This document shows positions 19,857 through 28,360 of a DNA stretch of 64,000 nt, piece after piece. Origin of the DNA: Dyella japonica DSM 16301 (lineage in GTDB: Bacteria; Pseudomonadota; Gammaproteobacteria; Xanthomonadales; Rhodanobacteraceae). Position numbers and translations under genes: made by a program. The first letter of the stretch is position 1; each line of letters begins with the position of its first letter. The stretch lies in assembly GCF_001010355.1 (NCBI RefSeq), contig NZ_JPLA01000043.1, positions 85,073 to 149,072 on the forward strand, in the 5' to 3' direction. The notes under the pieces were generated by a model that saw nothing but the letters and a program-made list of their open reading frames with translations, did not search any database and was not told where the DNA came from.

Positions 19857-20449
19857 TGATGGCCTCCTTGGTCAGTGCTCGACGCAGGCGCAGGCTGGTC
19901 GGGATTGGGATTCTGCGGGTAGGTCTGGAAGCCCTGCCCCTGCGGCACGGGTTCGCCCAGTGCGGAACTCGGCGGCGCCGGCATATCGCCGGTCTGCTGC
20001 TGTTGCGGCAGGCCGGACGCCTGGCTCTGGTTCTGCTGTTGCTGGTCGGCCAGAGACTGGTCGATCTGCTCGCGCAGCTGCTGGTTCGCCGAGGTCTTGT
20101 TCTGGATCTGCGCCCGGGCGGCGCCCAGGCGGGCCTTGGTGCGGGCCAGTTCGGCGCTGGCCCGGGCCTCGTCGGCCAGTTGGACGGCGTCGTCGTAGTC
20201 GCGTTTGGCTACCGCGTTCTGGGCCTGCTGGAACTTGTCCTGGGCGTTGCCCAGGTCGATCGGGTCGTAGACCGCGGCGTCGGCATCACGTGCCGCCTGC
20301 AGCTGCATCTGCGCCTGATTCATGACCCCGTCCGGCGGCGGCGCGGACGCGCAGCCCGCCAGCGCCAGCGTCATGGCCAGCGCCAGGGTGGAGACCGTCA
20401 GGCGCGCGAACTGGGGTCGCGGCCGTGGCGGGGAAAAGATGTGCACCAT
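19853..20449 (-). CDS. DUF4398-type lipoprotein
   Basis: 198 residues. Signal peptide with lipobox LALAGC near residue 33, so it is probably a lipid-anchored envelope protein. A helical DUF4398-like segment follows (AAVYDPIDLGNAQDKFQQAQ and on), then a Gln/Pro-rich, probably disordered tail of about 70 residues. ATG at 20449 is preferred over the GTG immediately before it because GAGAGGA lies at the right distance. It is coupled to the downstream coiled-coil gene. It may belong to peptidoglycan or OmpA-associated complexes, but this is inference. Confidence 0.75.
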   Translation of the reverse strand: MVHIFSPPRPRPQFARLTVSTLALAMTLALAGCASAPPPDGVMNQAQMQLQAARDADAAVYDPIDLGNAQDKFQQAQNAVAKRDYDDAVQLADEARASAELARTKARLGAARAQIQNKTSANQQLREQIDQSLADQQQQNQSQASGLPQQQQTGDMPAPPSSALGEPVPQGQGFQTYPQNPNPDQPAPASSTDQGGHQ

Positions 20450-20532
20450 CACTCAGTCCTCTCAGAGTGTCACAGCGTATTGTGGGCGGGCATAATCCAC
20501 TTTAGCAATGCGCACGGAACTAGGGGATTCGA

Positions 20533-21651
20533 GTGGACATTGGTTATTTCCTCAAGCTAATGGTTGACAAGGGCGCGTCGGATATGTTCCTGACGACGGG
20601 CGCCCCTGTGAACATTAAGGTCGAGGGCAAGCTTTACCCGCTGGGCAATACCGGCCTGCCGAGCGGCATGGTCAAGAAAATCGCCTATTCGCTGATGGAC
20701 GAGGGCCAGGTACCGCAGTTCGAGCGCGACCTGGAGCTGAACATGGCGCTGGCGGTGAAGGAAGCCGGCCGTTTCCGCATCAACGTGTTCAAGCAGCGCG
20801 GCGAAGTGGGCATGGTCATCCGTGCCATCAAGAGCGAAATCCCCAGCATCGACCAGCTGCAGCTGCCGAGCATCTTCCGTGAGCTGATCATGGAACCGCG
20901 CGGGCTGATCCTGGTGGTGGGCGCCACCGGCTCGGGCAAGTCGACCACCCTGGCGGCGATGATCGATCACCGCAACCAGAATTCCTCGGGCCACATCCTC
21001 ACCATCGAGGACCCGATCGAATACCTGCACCGCCACAAGAAATCCATCGTCAACCAGCGCGAAGTCGGCCTGGACACGCACAGCTATCACGAAGCCCTGC
21101 GCAACGCGATGCGTGAGGCGCCGGACGTGATCATGATCGGCGAAATCCGCGATACCGACACCATGGAAGCGGCCATCGCGTTCTCCGAAACCGGGCACTT
21201 GTGCCTGGCGACGCTGCACTCGAACAACGCCGACCAGACGCTGGAACGCATCCTCAACTTCTTCCCCGAATCGGCGCACAAGAACGTGCTGATGAACCTC
21301 GCGCTCAACCTGCGCGCGGTGATCAGCCAGCGCCTGGTGATCGGCAAGGACGGTCGCCGCCTGCCGGCCACCGAGGTGCTGCTCAACACGCCGCTGATCC
21401 GCGACATGATTCGCCGCGGCCAGGTGCACGACGTGAAGGAAGCGATGGACCGCAGCTTGCAGGAAGGCATGCGCACCTTCGACCAGTCGCTGTATCGCCT
21501 CTACAAGGAAGGCCGCATCGAGCTGGAAGAAGCGCTCAACAAGGCCGACTCGCGCGATGGTCTGGCGCTCAAGGTGCGCCTGTCCGACAGCGGCGGGAAT
21601 GCGGAAAGCACCGAGCTGGCGGGTAATGACCCGTACGGGCTGGGCTTCTAA
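20533..21651 (+). CDS. pilU: Type IV pilus retraction ATPase PilU
   Basis: 372 residues. GspE/PilT-family ATPase: Walker A GATGSGKST at 130-138, Asp box with LTIEDPIEY, Walker B region VIMIGEIRD, and HLCLATLHSNN. Sequence style and C-terminal extension fit PilU, the accessory retraction motor, rather than PilT; no pilT lies in the window. GTG start at 20533 is preceded by AGGGGA. Acts at the cytoplasmic base of the pilus in retraction and twitching. It stands divergent from the lipoprotein operon and is followed by the repeat element at 21683. Confidence 0.9.
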   Translation: MDIGYFLKLMVDKGASDMFLTTGAPVNIKVEGKLYPLGNTGLPSGMVKKIAYSLMDEGQVPQFERDLELNMALAVKEAGRFRINVFKQRGEVGMVIRAIKSEIPSIDQLQLPSIFRELIMEPRGLILVVGATGSGKSTTLAAMIDHRNQNSSGHILTIEDPIEYLHRHKKSIVNQREVGLDTHSYHEALRNAMREAPDVIMIGEIRDTDTMEAAIAFSETGHLCLATLHSNNADQTLERILNFFPESAHKNVLMNLALNLRAVISQRLVIGKDGRRLPATEVLLNTPLIRDMIRRGQVHDVKEAMDRSLQEGMRTFDQSLYRLYKEGRIELEEALNKADSRDGLALKVRLSDSGGNAESTELAGNDPYGLGF

Positions 21652-21682
21652 GCGGCACAGCCGCGTAGAAGAGTCCAACTCA

Positions 21683-21784
21683 CCTCACCGTCATTCCGGC
21701 GAAAGCCGGAATCCAGCGACTTTAGGCTTTTCGCCGCCCGTGCAAAGGCACTGGATTCCGGCTTTCGCCGGAATGACGGTGAGG
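21683..21784. repeat. Long inverted repeat of the GTCATTCCGGCG palindromic type
   Basis: Two 34-base arms, 21683-21716 and 21751-21784, are exact reverse complements separated by 34 bases. Each arm itself contains a smaller palindrome (ccggcgaaagccgg). Repeats of this type are dispersed in many proteobacterial genomes between genes. It lies between pilU and maiA and could form a large hairpin at the end of both transcripts. Confidence 0.9.
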
Positions 21785-21859
21785 GGTTATCCGGCCGCCG
21801 CAGCAGCGACCTTTCGCCGGAATGACGGTGAGGGGTAATCAGGCCGCCGCAGGCGCGTC
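21762..21859. repeat. 49-bp tandem duplication joining the repeat arm to the maiA 3' end
   Basis: The 42 bases from 21762 recur from 21811 with two mismatches, a period of 49. The shared segment has the repeat arm end plus ggccgccgcag, which in the second copy is the last codons of maiA. The first copy is therefore a duplicate of the maiA tail stranded outside the gene. Confidence 0.8.
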
Positions 21860-22504
21860 CGGTTGCGCTTCCGGCGCCGCCCGCTGGAACGCCGGCAGTT
21901 CTTCGCAGGCCGCGTGGATGCGACGGATCGTCGGGTAATCCTCCATCGGCAACTTCCAGCGCACCGCGTTATAGACCTGCGGCACCAGGCACGCATCGGC
22001 CATGCCGGGCGTATCGCCATGGCAGAACCGGCCGGTCGCCACGTTGCCGGCCAGCATCGACTCCATCGCCTGCAAGCCCAGACTGATCCAGTGGCGCGAC
22101 CATACGCCCTTGGTGGCGTCGTCCACCCCAAGCTGTGAGCTCAGGTACTGCAGCACCCGAAGGTTTCCCAGCGGATGCAGGTCGCAGGCGATGACCTGCG
22201 ACAAGGCACGGACGCGCGCCCGCCCGACCGGGTCCGACGGCAGCAGCGGCGGCTCGGGACGGGTTTCGTCCAGGTATTCCATGATGGCCATGGACTGGGT
22301 GAACACCCGGCCGCCATCGACCAAGGCAGGCACCAGCTCCTGCGGGTTCAATGCCTGGTAGTCCGGCAGATGCTGCTCGCCGCCCTGGTTCACCAGGTGT
22401 ACGGCTTCGGACTCGTACGGCAAACCCTTGAGGTTCAAGGCGATGCGCACGCGGTGGGCGGCGCTGGAGCGCCAGTAGCCGTACAGCACCAGATCCTGCC
22501 CCAT
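21839..22504 (-). CDS. maiA: Maleylacetoacetate isomerase (zeta-class glutathione transferase)
   Basis: 221 residues. N-terminal thioredoxin-like domain with YWRSSAAHRVRIAL, the zeta-class SSxxxR active site; ALNPQELVPAL and QSMAIMEYL for glutathione binding; helical C-terminal domain with CLVPQVYNA. It isomerises maleylacetoacetate to fumarylacetoacetate in tyrosine breakdown. The partner enzymes (Hpd, HmgA, FahA) are 21-25 kb away. ATG at 22504 has GGAGGAA at normal spacing; an upstream in-frame ATG at 22534 lacks one. The last codons lie inside a repeat-linked duplication. Confidence 0.9.
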   Translation of the reverse strand: MGQDLVLYGYWRSSAAHRVRIALNLKGLPYESEAVHLVNQGGEQHLPDYQALNPQELVPALVDGGRVFTQSMAIMEYLDETRPEPPLLPSDPVGRARVRALSQVIACDLHPLGNLRVLQYLSSQLGVDDATKGVWSRHWISLGLQAMESMLAGNVATGRFCHGDTPGMADACLVPQVYNAVRWKLPMEDYPTIRRIHAACEELPAFQRAAPEAQPDAPAAA

Positions 22505-22637
22505 ACCCGTTCCTCCGGCCAAAGTGAGATTCATAGGATACCTGTCATACGGTTTGCATCACTGCGAAGCGGGCGGGACAATAGGCGGTTCGCGCCCAAG
22601 GGCGCCGCATTCATGAATCCAACCAGGGAGTTCCGCC

Positions 22638-23816
22638 GTGTCCGTTACCCGCATGAGCGATCTTGATCTGCGCGGCAAGCGCGTGCTGATTCGCGAAGAT
22701 CTGAACGTACCGATCGAGAACGGCCGGATCACCTCCACCCAGCGCCTCGACGCGGCGCTGCCCACGCTCAAGGCCGCGCGCGATGCCGGCGCCAAGGTGA
22801 TGGTGCTCTCGCATCTGGGCCGTCCGAAGGAAGGCCAGTTCGACGCCGAGTCCTCGCTGGCGCCGGTCGCCAAGTGGCTGGGCGACAAGCTGGGCCAGCC
22901 GGTCCGCCTGGTCGCCGACTACCTCGACGGCGTCGATGTCGCCGAAGGCGAGGTGGTGGTGCTCGAGAATTGCCGCATGAACGTCGGCGAAGGCAAGGAC
23001 GACGACGCGCTGTCCAAGAAGTACGCCGCGCTGTGCGACATCTTCGTGATGGACGCCTTCGGCACCGCGCATCGAGCGCAGGCGTCCACCCATGGCGTGA
23101 TCAAGTTTGCCCCGATTGCCGCCGCCGGCCCGCTGCTGTCGGCCGAGCTGGACGCGCTGGGCAAGGCGCTGGAACAGCCTGCCCGCCCGCTGCTGGCCAT
23201 CGTTGCCGGCTCCAAGGTGTCGACCAAGCTCACCCTGCTGGAAAACCTGATCGGCAAGGTCGACCAGCTGATCGTGGGCGGCGGCATCGCCAATACGTTC
23301 ATCGCGGCCATGGGTTATTCGGTGGGCAACTCGCTGTATGAGCCCGACCTCATCGGTGCCGCCAAGAAAGTCATCGCCGACGCCAAGCGCCGCAACGCGG
23401 ACGTGCCGCTGCCGGTGGATGTGGTCGTCGCGCCGGAGTTCTCCGCGCATGCGCCCGCCACGGTCAAGCCGGTGGACGAAGTGAAGGACGGCGAGCTGAT
23501 CCTCGATATCGGTCCTGAAACCGCGCGCCGCTATGCCGAGATGATCGCCAAGGCCGGCACGGTGGTGTGGAACGGTCCGGTCGGCGTGTTCGAATTCGAC
23601 GCCTTCGGCCATGGCACCGAGACGCTGGCCCGCGCCGTGGCCGGTTCGCCTGCGTTCTCGATCGCCGGTGGTGGCGACACGCTGGCGGCGGTGGACAAGT
23701 ACGGCATCGAAAAGGATGTGTCGTATATCTCCACCGGCGGCGGCGCCTTCCTCGAATTCCTCGAAGGCAAGGAGCTGCCGGCCGTGGCCGCGCTCAAGGC
23801 ACGTGCGGGCAAGTAA
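22638..23816 (+). CDS. pgk: Phosphoglycerate kinase
   Basis: 392 residues, full length. DLNVP near the N-terminus (the family's DFNVP), LSHLGRP, then the C-terminal nucleotide domain with [13 protein letters not shown]. It transfers phosphate from 1,3-bisphosphoglycerate to ADP in glycolysis. GTG at 22638 is chosen over ATG at 22653 because AGGGAG lies seven bases before it. The stop overlaps the ATG of the next gene by one base (TAATG), so the HAD phosphatase is translationally coupled. First of a loose cluster of central-carbon genes reaching 37.2 kb. Confidence 0.96.
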   Translation: MSVTRMSDLDLRGKRVLIREDLNVPIENGRITSTQRLDAALPTLKAARDAGAKVMVLSHLGRPKEGQFDAESSLAPVAKWLGDKLGQPVRLVADYLDGVDVAEGEVVVLENCRMNVGEGKDDDALSKKYAALCDIFVMDAFGTAHRAQASTHGVIKFAPIAAAGPLLSAELDALGKALEQPARPLLAIVAGSKVSTKLTLLENLIGKVDQLIVGGGIANTFIAAMGYSVGNSLYEPDLIGAAKKVIADAKRRNADVPLPVDVVVAPEFSAHAPATVKPVDEVKDGELILDIGPETARRYAEMIAKAGTVVWNGPVGVFEFDAFGHGTETLARAVAGSPAFSIAGGGDTLAAVDKYGIEKDVSYISTGGGAFLEFLEGKELPAVAALKARAGK

Positions 23817-24448
23817 TGCTTTGTCTGTTTGATCTCGATGGCACGCTGATCGATTCGGAGATCGGCATCCTGGGCTGCGTCCGCCATGCACTGACGCAGC
23901 TGGGCGTGGAACATCCCGCACAGCTGCGCCACTGGATCGGTCCGCCGCTGCGGCACAGCTTTGCGCCGCTGCTGGACCACGATCACGATCGCATCGAACA
24001 GGCGGTGGAGTTCTACCACGAGCGATTCCACTCAATCGGCTGGCAGGAACACTCGGTCTATCCCGGCATCGAAGCGATGATCGAGCGGGTGCAGGCGGCG
24101 GGGCATACGCTTGCCGTCGTTACCAGCAAGCCGGAACGGCATGCGCGACCGATCATCGAACACCTGCCGTTCGGCACCGCGTTCAGCCGTCTATATGGCC
24201 CGGACCCGAGCAGCCCGCATAGCGAGAAGGCCACGATGATCGCCGCTGCGCTGGCCGATTTCGGCGCCGAGCCGGAACAGGCCGTGATGATCGGCGACCG
24301 CCATTTCGATATCGATGGGGCGGTGGCCAATCGCGTGCGCGGCATCGGCGTGCTGTGGGGTTTCGGCAGCCGCGCGGAGCTGGAAAAGGCCGGTGCGGAT
24401 GAATTGGCTCACGACCCGGGACATCTGGCGCAACTCCTCACCTTGTAG
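23816..24448 (+). CDS. HAD-family phosphatase (phosphoglycolate phosphatase-like)
   Basis: 210 residues. Haloacid dehalogenase motifs: DLDGT at about 6-10 (nucleophile Asp), TSKP as motif II, a lysine near SEKATM, and GDRHFDID as motif IV. The cap between motifs I and II is the helical C1 type of Gph-like enzymes. Substrate is uncertain: phosphoglycolate or another small phosphate ester is typical. The ATG overlaps the pgk stop, suggesting a role near glycolysis such as clearing a damaged metabolite, which is inference. The frame is open far upstream inside pgk, but that part is not coding in this frame. Confidence 0.85.
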   Translation: MLCLFDLDGTLIDSEIGILGCVRHALTQLGVEHPAQLRHWIGPPLRHSFAPLLDHDHDRIEQAVEFYHERFHSIGWQEHSVYPGIEAMIERVQAAGHTLAVVTSKPERHARPIIEHLPFGTAFSRLYGPDPSSPHSEKATMIAAALADFGAEPEQAVMIGDRHFDIDGAVANRVRGIGVLWGFGSRAELEKAGADELAHDPGHLAQLLTL

Positions 24449-24528
24449 GAGCGCACCCTGTGCGCGACCGCACCCTCCAAGGTCTCCGCATGGTCGGGCC
24501 GTCGCGCACAGGGTGCGCTCCTACAAGG
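24441..24528. repeat. REPIN-like palindromic repeat, family A copy 1
   Basis: Exact 28-base arms 24441-24468 and 24501-24528 with a 32-base spacer. The core gagcgcaccctgtgcgcgac recurs in the copy at 56110-56193, and the first part of the arm recurs at the window end. It overlaps the last bases of the HAD gene. The long paired arms resemble REP-doublet (REPIN) elements. Confidence 0.88.
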
Positions 24529-24538
24529 GTACGGCCAT

Positions 24539-24570
24539 AAAAAAAGCCGCGGCATTGCCGCGGCTTTTTT
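24539..24570. terminator. Bidirectional rho-independent terminator between the HAD gene and tkt
   Basis: Stem gccgcgg / ccgcggc with a 5-base loop, flanked by seven A on the left and six T on the right, so it works for both convergent genes. Confidence 0.92.
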
Positions 24571-24585
24571 CATTCAGCGCGGGCC

Positions 24586-26589
24586 TCAGCCGACCACGCG
24601 CTTCACCGCATCGACCACGTGGGCCACGGTGAAACCGAAGTGCTCGAACAGCTGCGGTGCCGGCGCCGAGGCGCCGAACGTGGTCATGCCGACCACGTCG
24701 CCATCCAGGCCCACGTACTTGCGCCAGAAGTCGGACGTGGCTGCTTCCACCGCGACGCGTGCGCGGCACCAGCCCGGCAAGATCGCTTCACGGTATTCCA
24801 GCGGCTGTGCGTCGAACACTTCCGTGCACGGCATCGACACCACACGTACCGGCACGTTCTGCTGGGCCAGGGTGCGGGCCGCTTCCATTGCCAGTTCCAC
24901 TTCCGAACCGGTGGCGATCAGGATGGCCTTGAACTTGGTGTCCTGCGGATCGGACAGCACGTAGGCACCGCGTGCGATATCGGCCACCTGCTGCGCGCTG
25001 CGCTGCTGGTGCTTGAGGTTCTGGCGCGAGAACACCAGGCACGCCGGGTTGCCCTTGCGCTCGATCGCGAGCTTCCACGACATCGCCGATTCCACCGCGT
25101 CGCACGGGCGCCACACCTGGTTGTTCGGGATATAGCGCAGCGAAGCGAGATGCTCCACCGGCTGATGGGTCGGGCCGTCTTCGCCCAGGCCGATCGAATC
25201 GTGCGTGTAGACGTGGATAGCGTGCGCCGGAATCAGCGCACTCATGCGCACCGCGTTGCGCGCATAGTCGGAGAACACCAGGAAGGTGGCGTCGTACGGA
25301 ATGAAGCCGCCATGCAGCGCCAGGCCATTGGCGATCGCGGTCATGCCGAACTCGCGCACGCCGTAATACACGTAGTTGCCCTTCGGATCGAAACCGTTGC
25401 CGGCGTCGACACTGCCCTTCCACTTGGTCAGGTTGGAGCCGGCCAGGTCGGCCGAGCCGCCGATCAGTTCCGGCAGCAGCGGCGCGAACGCGTCGATGGT
25501 CATCTGCGAGGCCTTGCGCGAAGCGATCTCCGGGCCGTCGGCCTGCAGCTTGTCGACGAAGGCCTGCGACTTGGCCGCCCAATCGGAAGGCAGTTCGCCC
25601 GACACGCGACGATTGAATTCCGCCGCCAGTTCCGGGAAGGCCGCCGAATACTTGGCCACCGCGTCATGCCACTTCTGCTCGCGCTCGACGCCCGACTTCT
25701 TGTGGTCCCAGCCGGCGTAGATGTCGGCCGGAATCTCGAACGGCGCGTAACGCCAGTCCAGCGCGTCGCGTGCGCCGGCCACTTCGTCCTTGCCCAGCGC
25801 GGCGCCGTGGCTCTCTTCCTTGCCCTGCTTGTGCGGCGCGCCGAAGCCGATGATGGTCTTGGCGCAGATCAGCGTGGGCTTGTCGGACTGGCTGGTGGCG
25901 GCCGCGATGGCCTGCTTGATGGCATCGGCGTCATGGCCGTCCACGCCGCGGATCACGTTCCAGCCGTACGCCTCGAAACGCTCCGGCGTGTTGTCGGTGA
26001 ACCAGCCGTGCACTTCGCCGTCGATGGAGATGCCGTTGTCGTCGTACACCGCGACCAGCTTGCCCAGCTTCCAGGTGCCGGCCAGCGAGGCAACTTCATG
26101 CGAGATGCCTTCCATCAGGCAGCCATCGCCCAGGAACACATAGGTGTGGTGGTTGACGATCTCGTGGCCCGGGCGGTTGAAGTGTGCGGCGAGCACCTTC
26201 TCGGCCAGCGCAAAACCGACGGCATTGGCCAGGCCCTGGCCGAGCGGACCGGTGGTGGTCTCCACGCCTGGGGTTTCGCTGGCTTCCGGATGGCCGGCGG
26301 TCTTGGAATGCAGCTGGCGGAAGCGCTTGAGCTGATCCATCGGCAGGTCGTAGCCGGTCAAGTGCAGCAGGGCGTACTGCAGCATCGAGCCGTGGCCGTT
26401 GGAGAGCACGAATCGGTCGCGGTTGAACCACTTCGGGTTGGTCGGGTTGTGCTGGAGGAAGTCGTTCCACAGCACTTCGGCGATATCCGCCATGCCCATG
26501 GGCATGCCCGGGTGGCCGGAATTGGCCTTCTCCACAGCGTCCATGGCGAGGGCGCGTACGGCATTGGCAAGTTCGCGACGGGTTGTCAT
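24586..26589 (-). CDS. tkt: Transketolase
   Basis: 667 residues, normal length. TPP-dependent enzyme: N-terminal [16 protein letters not shown] with the metal-binding loop near 155-165, central pyrimidine domain with [14 protein letters not shown], and a C-terminal transketolase domain. It moves two-carbon units between sugar phosphates in the pentose phosphate pathway. ATG at 26589 with GGAGACC upstream. Transcribed toward the HAD gene and stopped by the shared terminator. Its neighbours are glycolytic genes, a typical Xanthomonadales arrangement. Confidence 0.96.
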   Translation of the reverse strand: MTTRRELANAVRALAMDAVEKANSGHPGMPMGMADIAEVLWNDFLQHNPTNPKWFNRDRFVLSNGHGSMLQYALLHLTGYDLPMDQLKRFRQLHSKTAGHPEASETPGVETTTGPLGQGLANAVGFALAEKVLAAHFNRPGHEIVNHHTYVFLGDGCLMEGISHEVASLAGTWKLGKLVAVYDDNGISIDGEVHGWFTDNTPERFEAYGWNVIRGVDGHDADAIKQAIAAATSQSDKPTLICAKTIIGFGAPHKQGKEESHGAALGKDEVAGARDALDWRYAPFEIPADIYAGWDHKKSGVEREQKWHDAVAKYSAAFPELAAEFNRRVSGELPSDWAAKSQAFVDKLQADGPEIASRKASQMTIDAFAPLLPELIGGSADLAGSNLTKWKGSVDAGNGFDPKGNYVYYGVREFGMTAIANGLALHGGFIPYDATFLVFSDYARNAVRMSALIPAHAIHVYTHDSIGLGEDGPTHQPVEHLASLRYIPNNQVWRPCDAVESAMSWKLAIERKGNPACLVFSRQNLKHQQRSAQQVADIARGAYVLSDPQDTKFKAILIATGSEVELAMEAARTLAQQNVPVRVVSMPCTEVFDAQPLEYREAILPGWCRARVAVEAATSDFWRKYVGLDGDVVGMTTFGASAPAPQLFEHFGFTVAHVVDAVKRVVG

Positions 26590-26677
26590 CTAGGGGTCTC
26601 CGGGGAAGGCGGCCATAAAAGTACGTATTGTCGCCGATCCTGCTTACCCCTGTCGTCACTCACACCCTCTTACCCAA

Positions 26678-26707
26678 TTGTTAAGAAAATTAACTCACCC
26701 TTAATAG
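26678..26707 (+). promoter_or_regulatory. Candidate sigma-70 promoter for the first outer-membrane barrel gene
   Basis: TTGTTA at 26678-26683 and TAATAG at 26702-26707, 18 bases apart, in an AT-rich patch unusual for this window. It would leave a leader of about 130 bases before the gene at 26843. Seen by consensus only. Confidence 0.4.
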
Positions 26708-26842
26708 TGAACTAACGAGTATTGAAACTAATCGACCCACTCACCATCTAAGTAAAAGTACCGGGTCCACAAGGTACCCAGCCGCGCTCCGCCGAACCCC
26801 CGGCGCCGCGGACTGGCCCAATAAGATGATGAGGAGTCCCCC

Positions 26843-27460
26843 ATGAAGAACACCATTCTTGCTCTCGCCCTGGCTACGGCCGGTCTCGCCGTCGTCCCGG
26901 CGGCTTTCGCCCAGGACGCCGCCCAAGGCAACGCCCAACAGGGCTGGTACCTCGGCGCCAACGCCGGCTACGCCCAGGTGCAGAAGGGCCCCTACGACAA
27001 CGGCGCGTTCGCCGGTGGCGTGAAGGGTGGTTACCGTTTCGCGATCAACCCGGATACCTCCCTGGGTGCGGAAGTGGGTTACGTCTATCTCGGCCGCGCT
27101 GACGCGCGTGGCCAGTACACCCAGAACTACGCCAACTACAACGGCGACAACGGCAAGTCCAAGCTGCAGGGCGCGACCGCCGGCCTGAACCTGCGTTACA
27201 GCTTCAGCCCGAACTGGTACGGCGAAGTCCGTGGCGGCGCCTTCTTCGCCAAGGGCTCGGGCCTGACCAACGACAAGACCAATCCGGAGATGGTCAACTT
27301 CAACAGCACGCGTTACTACGCGGGTCTGGGTGCGGGTTACAACATCAACAAGAACATCAGCGTTGGCCTGAACTGGGATTACTACGACGGCAGCCAGAGC
27401 GACAAGAACATCCACCTGCCGACCAACCTGTACAGCGTGAGCGCGGAATACCGCTTCTGA
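26843..27460 (+). CDS. Outer-membrane beta-barrel protein (OmpA-like small barrel)
   Basis: 205 residues. Signal peptide of about 23 residues ending AAFA. The mature part alternates aromatic and polar residues in strands (GWYLGANAGYAQV, GGVKGGYRF, SLGAEVGYVYLG and so on) and ends in a terminal Phe after AEYR, the outer-membrane barrel signature. Eight strands are likely. Strong GAGGAG ribosome site. It has its own terminator and a close paralogue next door, so each is an independent unit. Pore, adhesion or structural roles cannot be told apart from sequence. Confidence 0.85.
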   Translation: MKNTILALALATAGLAVVPAAFAQDAAQGNAQQGWYLGANAGYAQVQKGPYDNGAFAGGVKGGYRFAINPDTSLGAEVGYVYLGRADARGQYTQNYANYNGDNGKSKLQGATAGLNLRYSFSPNWYGEVRGGAFFAKGSGLTNDKTNPEMVNFNSTRYYAGLGAGYNINKNISVGLNWDYYDGSQSDKNIHLPTNLYSVSAEYRF

Positions 27461-27477
27461 TCCACGCGTACGGTGAA

Positions 27478-27514
27478 ACAAAAAAGGGCGCCGAAAGGCG
27501 CCCTTTTTTTCTTT
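27478..27514 (+). terminator. Rho-independent terminator after the first barrel gene
   Basis: Stem gggcgcc / ggcgccc with a gaaa loop at 27486-27503 followed by seven T. About 18 bases after the stop. Confidence 0.93.
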
Positions 27515-27675
27515 GTTGCACACCAGGAAAAGTCTTTGCCTCGCGAATCAAGAGCATTCCTAAGGACCTGCCGACTGTCTCCGGTCTAACCTTTCCAGTC
27601 GGCTCACACGGACCCGGCCGCGCTCCACTTGCGGCCCTGGCGGAGTCGATCCTGTCCCACAATGGAATGCTCCCC

Positions 27676-28284
27676 ATGAAAAAAATGATTGCGGCTTTTG
27701 CGTTGGCCACGGCTGGCTTCATCACCCTCCCGGCAACTGCGCAAACAGCCGGTGGCAACTACCAGCCCAGCCAGCCGGTAGGCAGCAGCAACTGGTTCAT
27801 CCGTGGCGGCGTAGGCGAAGGTCATATGGCAGATGCGCCTTATGGCAATCACCCAACCTCCTACGACCTCAGCGGCGGCTATCGCGTGAAGGTCGGTCCC
27901 GATCTCGGCTTTGGCGTCGAGCTGGGCTACAACCATATGGGCACGACCCAGTGGAAGGTAGGCAATCCGTCAGCCCCCTTCACCAAGCGCCAGGACATGC
28001 ATGGCTGGACCGCTGGCTTCAACGGCAGGATCAACCTCTGGCAGGGCCTGTATTGGAGTGGACGCGCTGGCGCCTATGCCTGGGAAGCCCACGGCTACAA
28101 CGATCAGCTCGACCGCAAGCACCAGAGCGGCACCAGCTGGTATGTCGGCACCGGCGTTGGCTACGATTTCAACGAACGCTTCAGCCTTGGGCTGGCCTAC
28201 GACTACTACAAGGCGGATATGAGCCGTGATTACGGTGTGCGGTCGACGGACTCCCTCTCCCTCTCCGCGGAATACCGGTTCTGA
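27676..28284 (+). CDS. Outer-membrane beta-barrel protein, paralogue of the preceding gene
   Basis: 202 residues. Signal peptide ending PATAQ, then barrel strands (NWFIRGGVGEGHM, YDLSGGYRVKV, GFGVELGYNHMG) and the terminal AEYRF shared with the neighbour. Overall resemblance to the upstream protein is clear in strand layout and C-terminus but low in sequence, so the duplication is old. ATG at 27676 begins MKKMIA, a normal signal peptide; an in-frame ATG three codons earlier is less likely because the GGA ribosome site lies just before it. Confidence 0.82.
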   Translation: MKKMIAAFALATAGFITLPATAQTAGGNYQPSQPVGSSNWFIRGGVGEGHMADAPYGNHPTSYDLSGGYRVKVGPDLGFGVELGYNHMGTTQWKVGNPSAPFTKRQDMHGWTAGFNGRINLWQGLYWSGRAGAYAWEAHGYNDQLDRKHQSGTSWYVGTGVGYDFNERFSLGLAYDYYKADMSRDYGVRSTDSLSLSAEYRF

Positions 28285-28300
28285 TCTTTCAGCTAGTGCA

Positions 28301-28338
28301 AAACAAAAACGGGCGCCTCGCGGCGCCCGTTTTCTTTT
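28301..28338. terminator. Terminator between the second barrel gene and fba
   Basis: Stem acgggcgcc / ggcgcccgt with a tcgc loop, flanked by A-rich sequence on the left and T-rich on the right, so it can serve both convergent genes. Confidence 0.9.
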
Positions 28339-28360
28339 GTAGCGATGAAGAAGCGATCGC

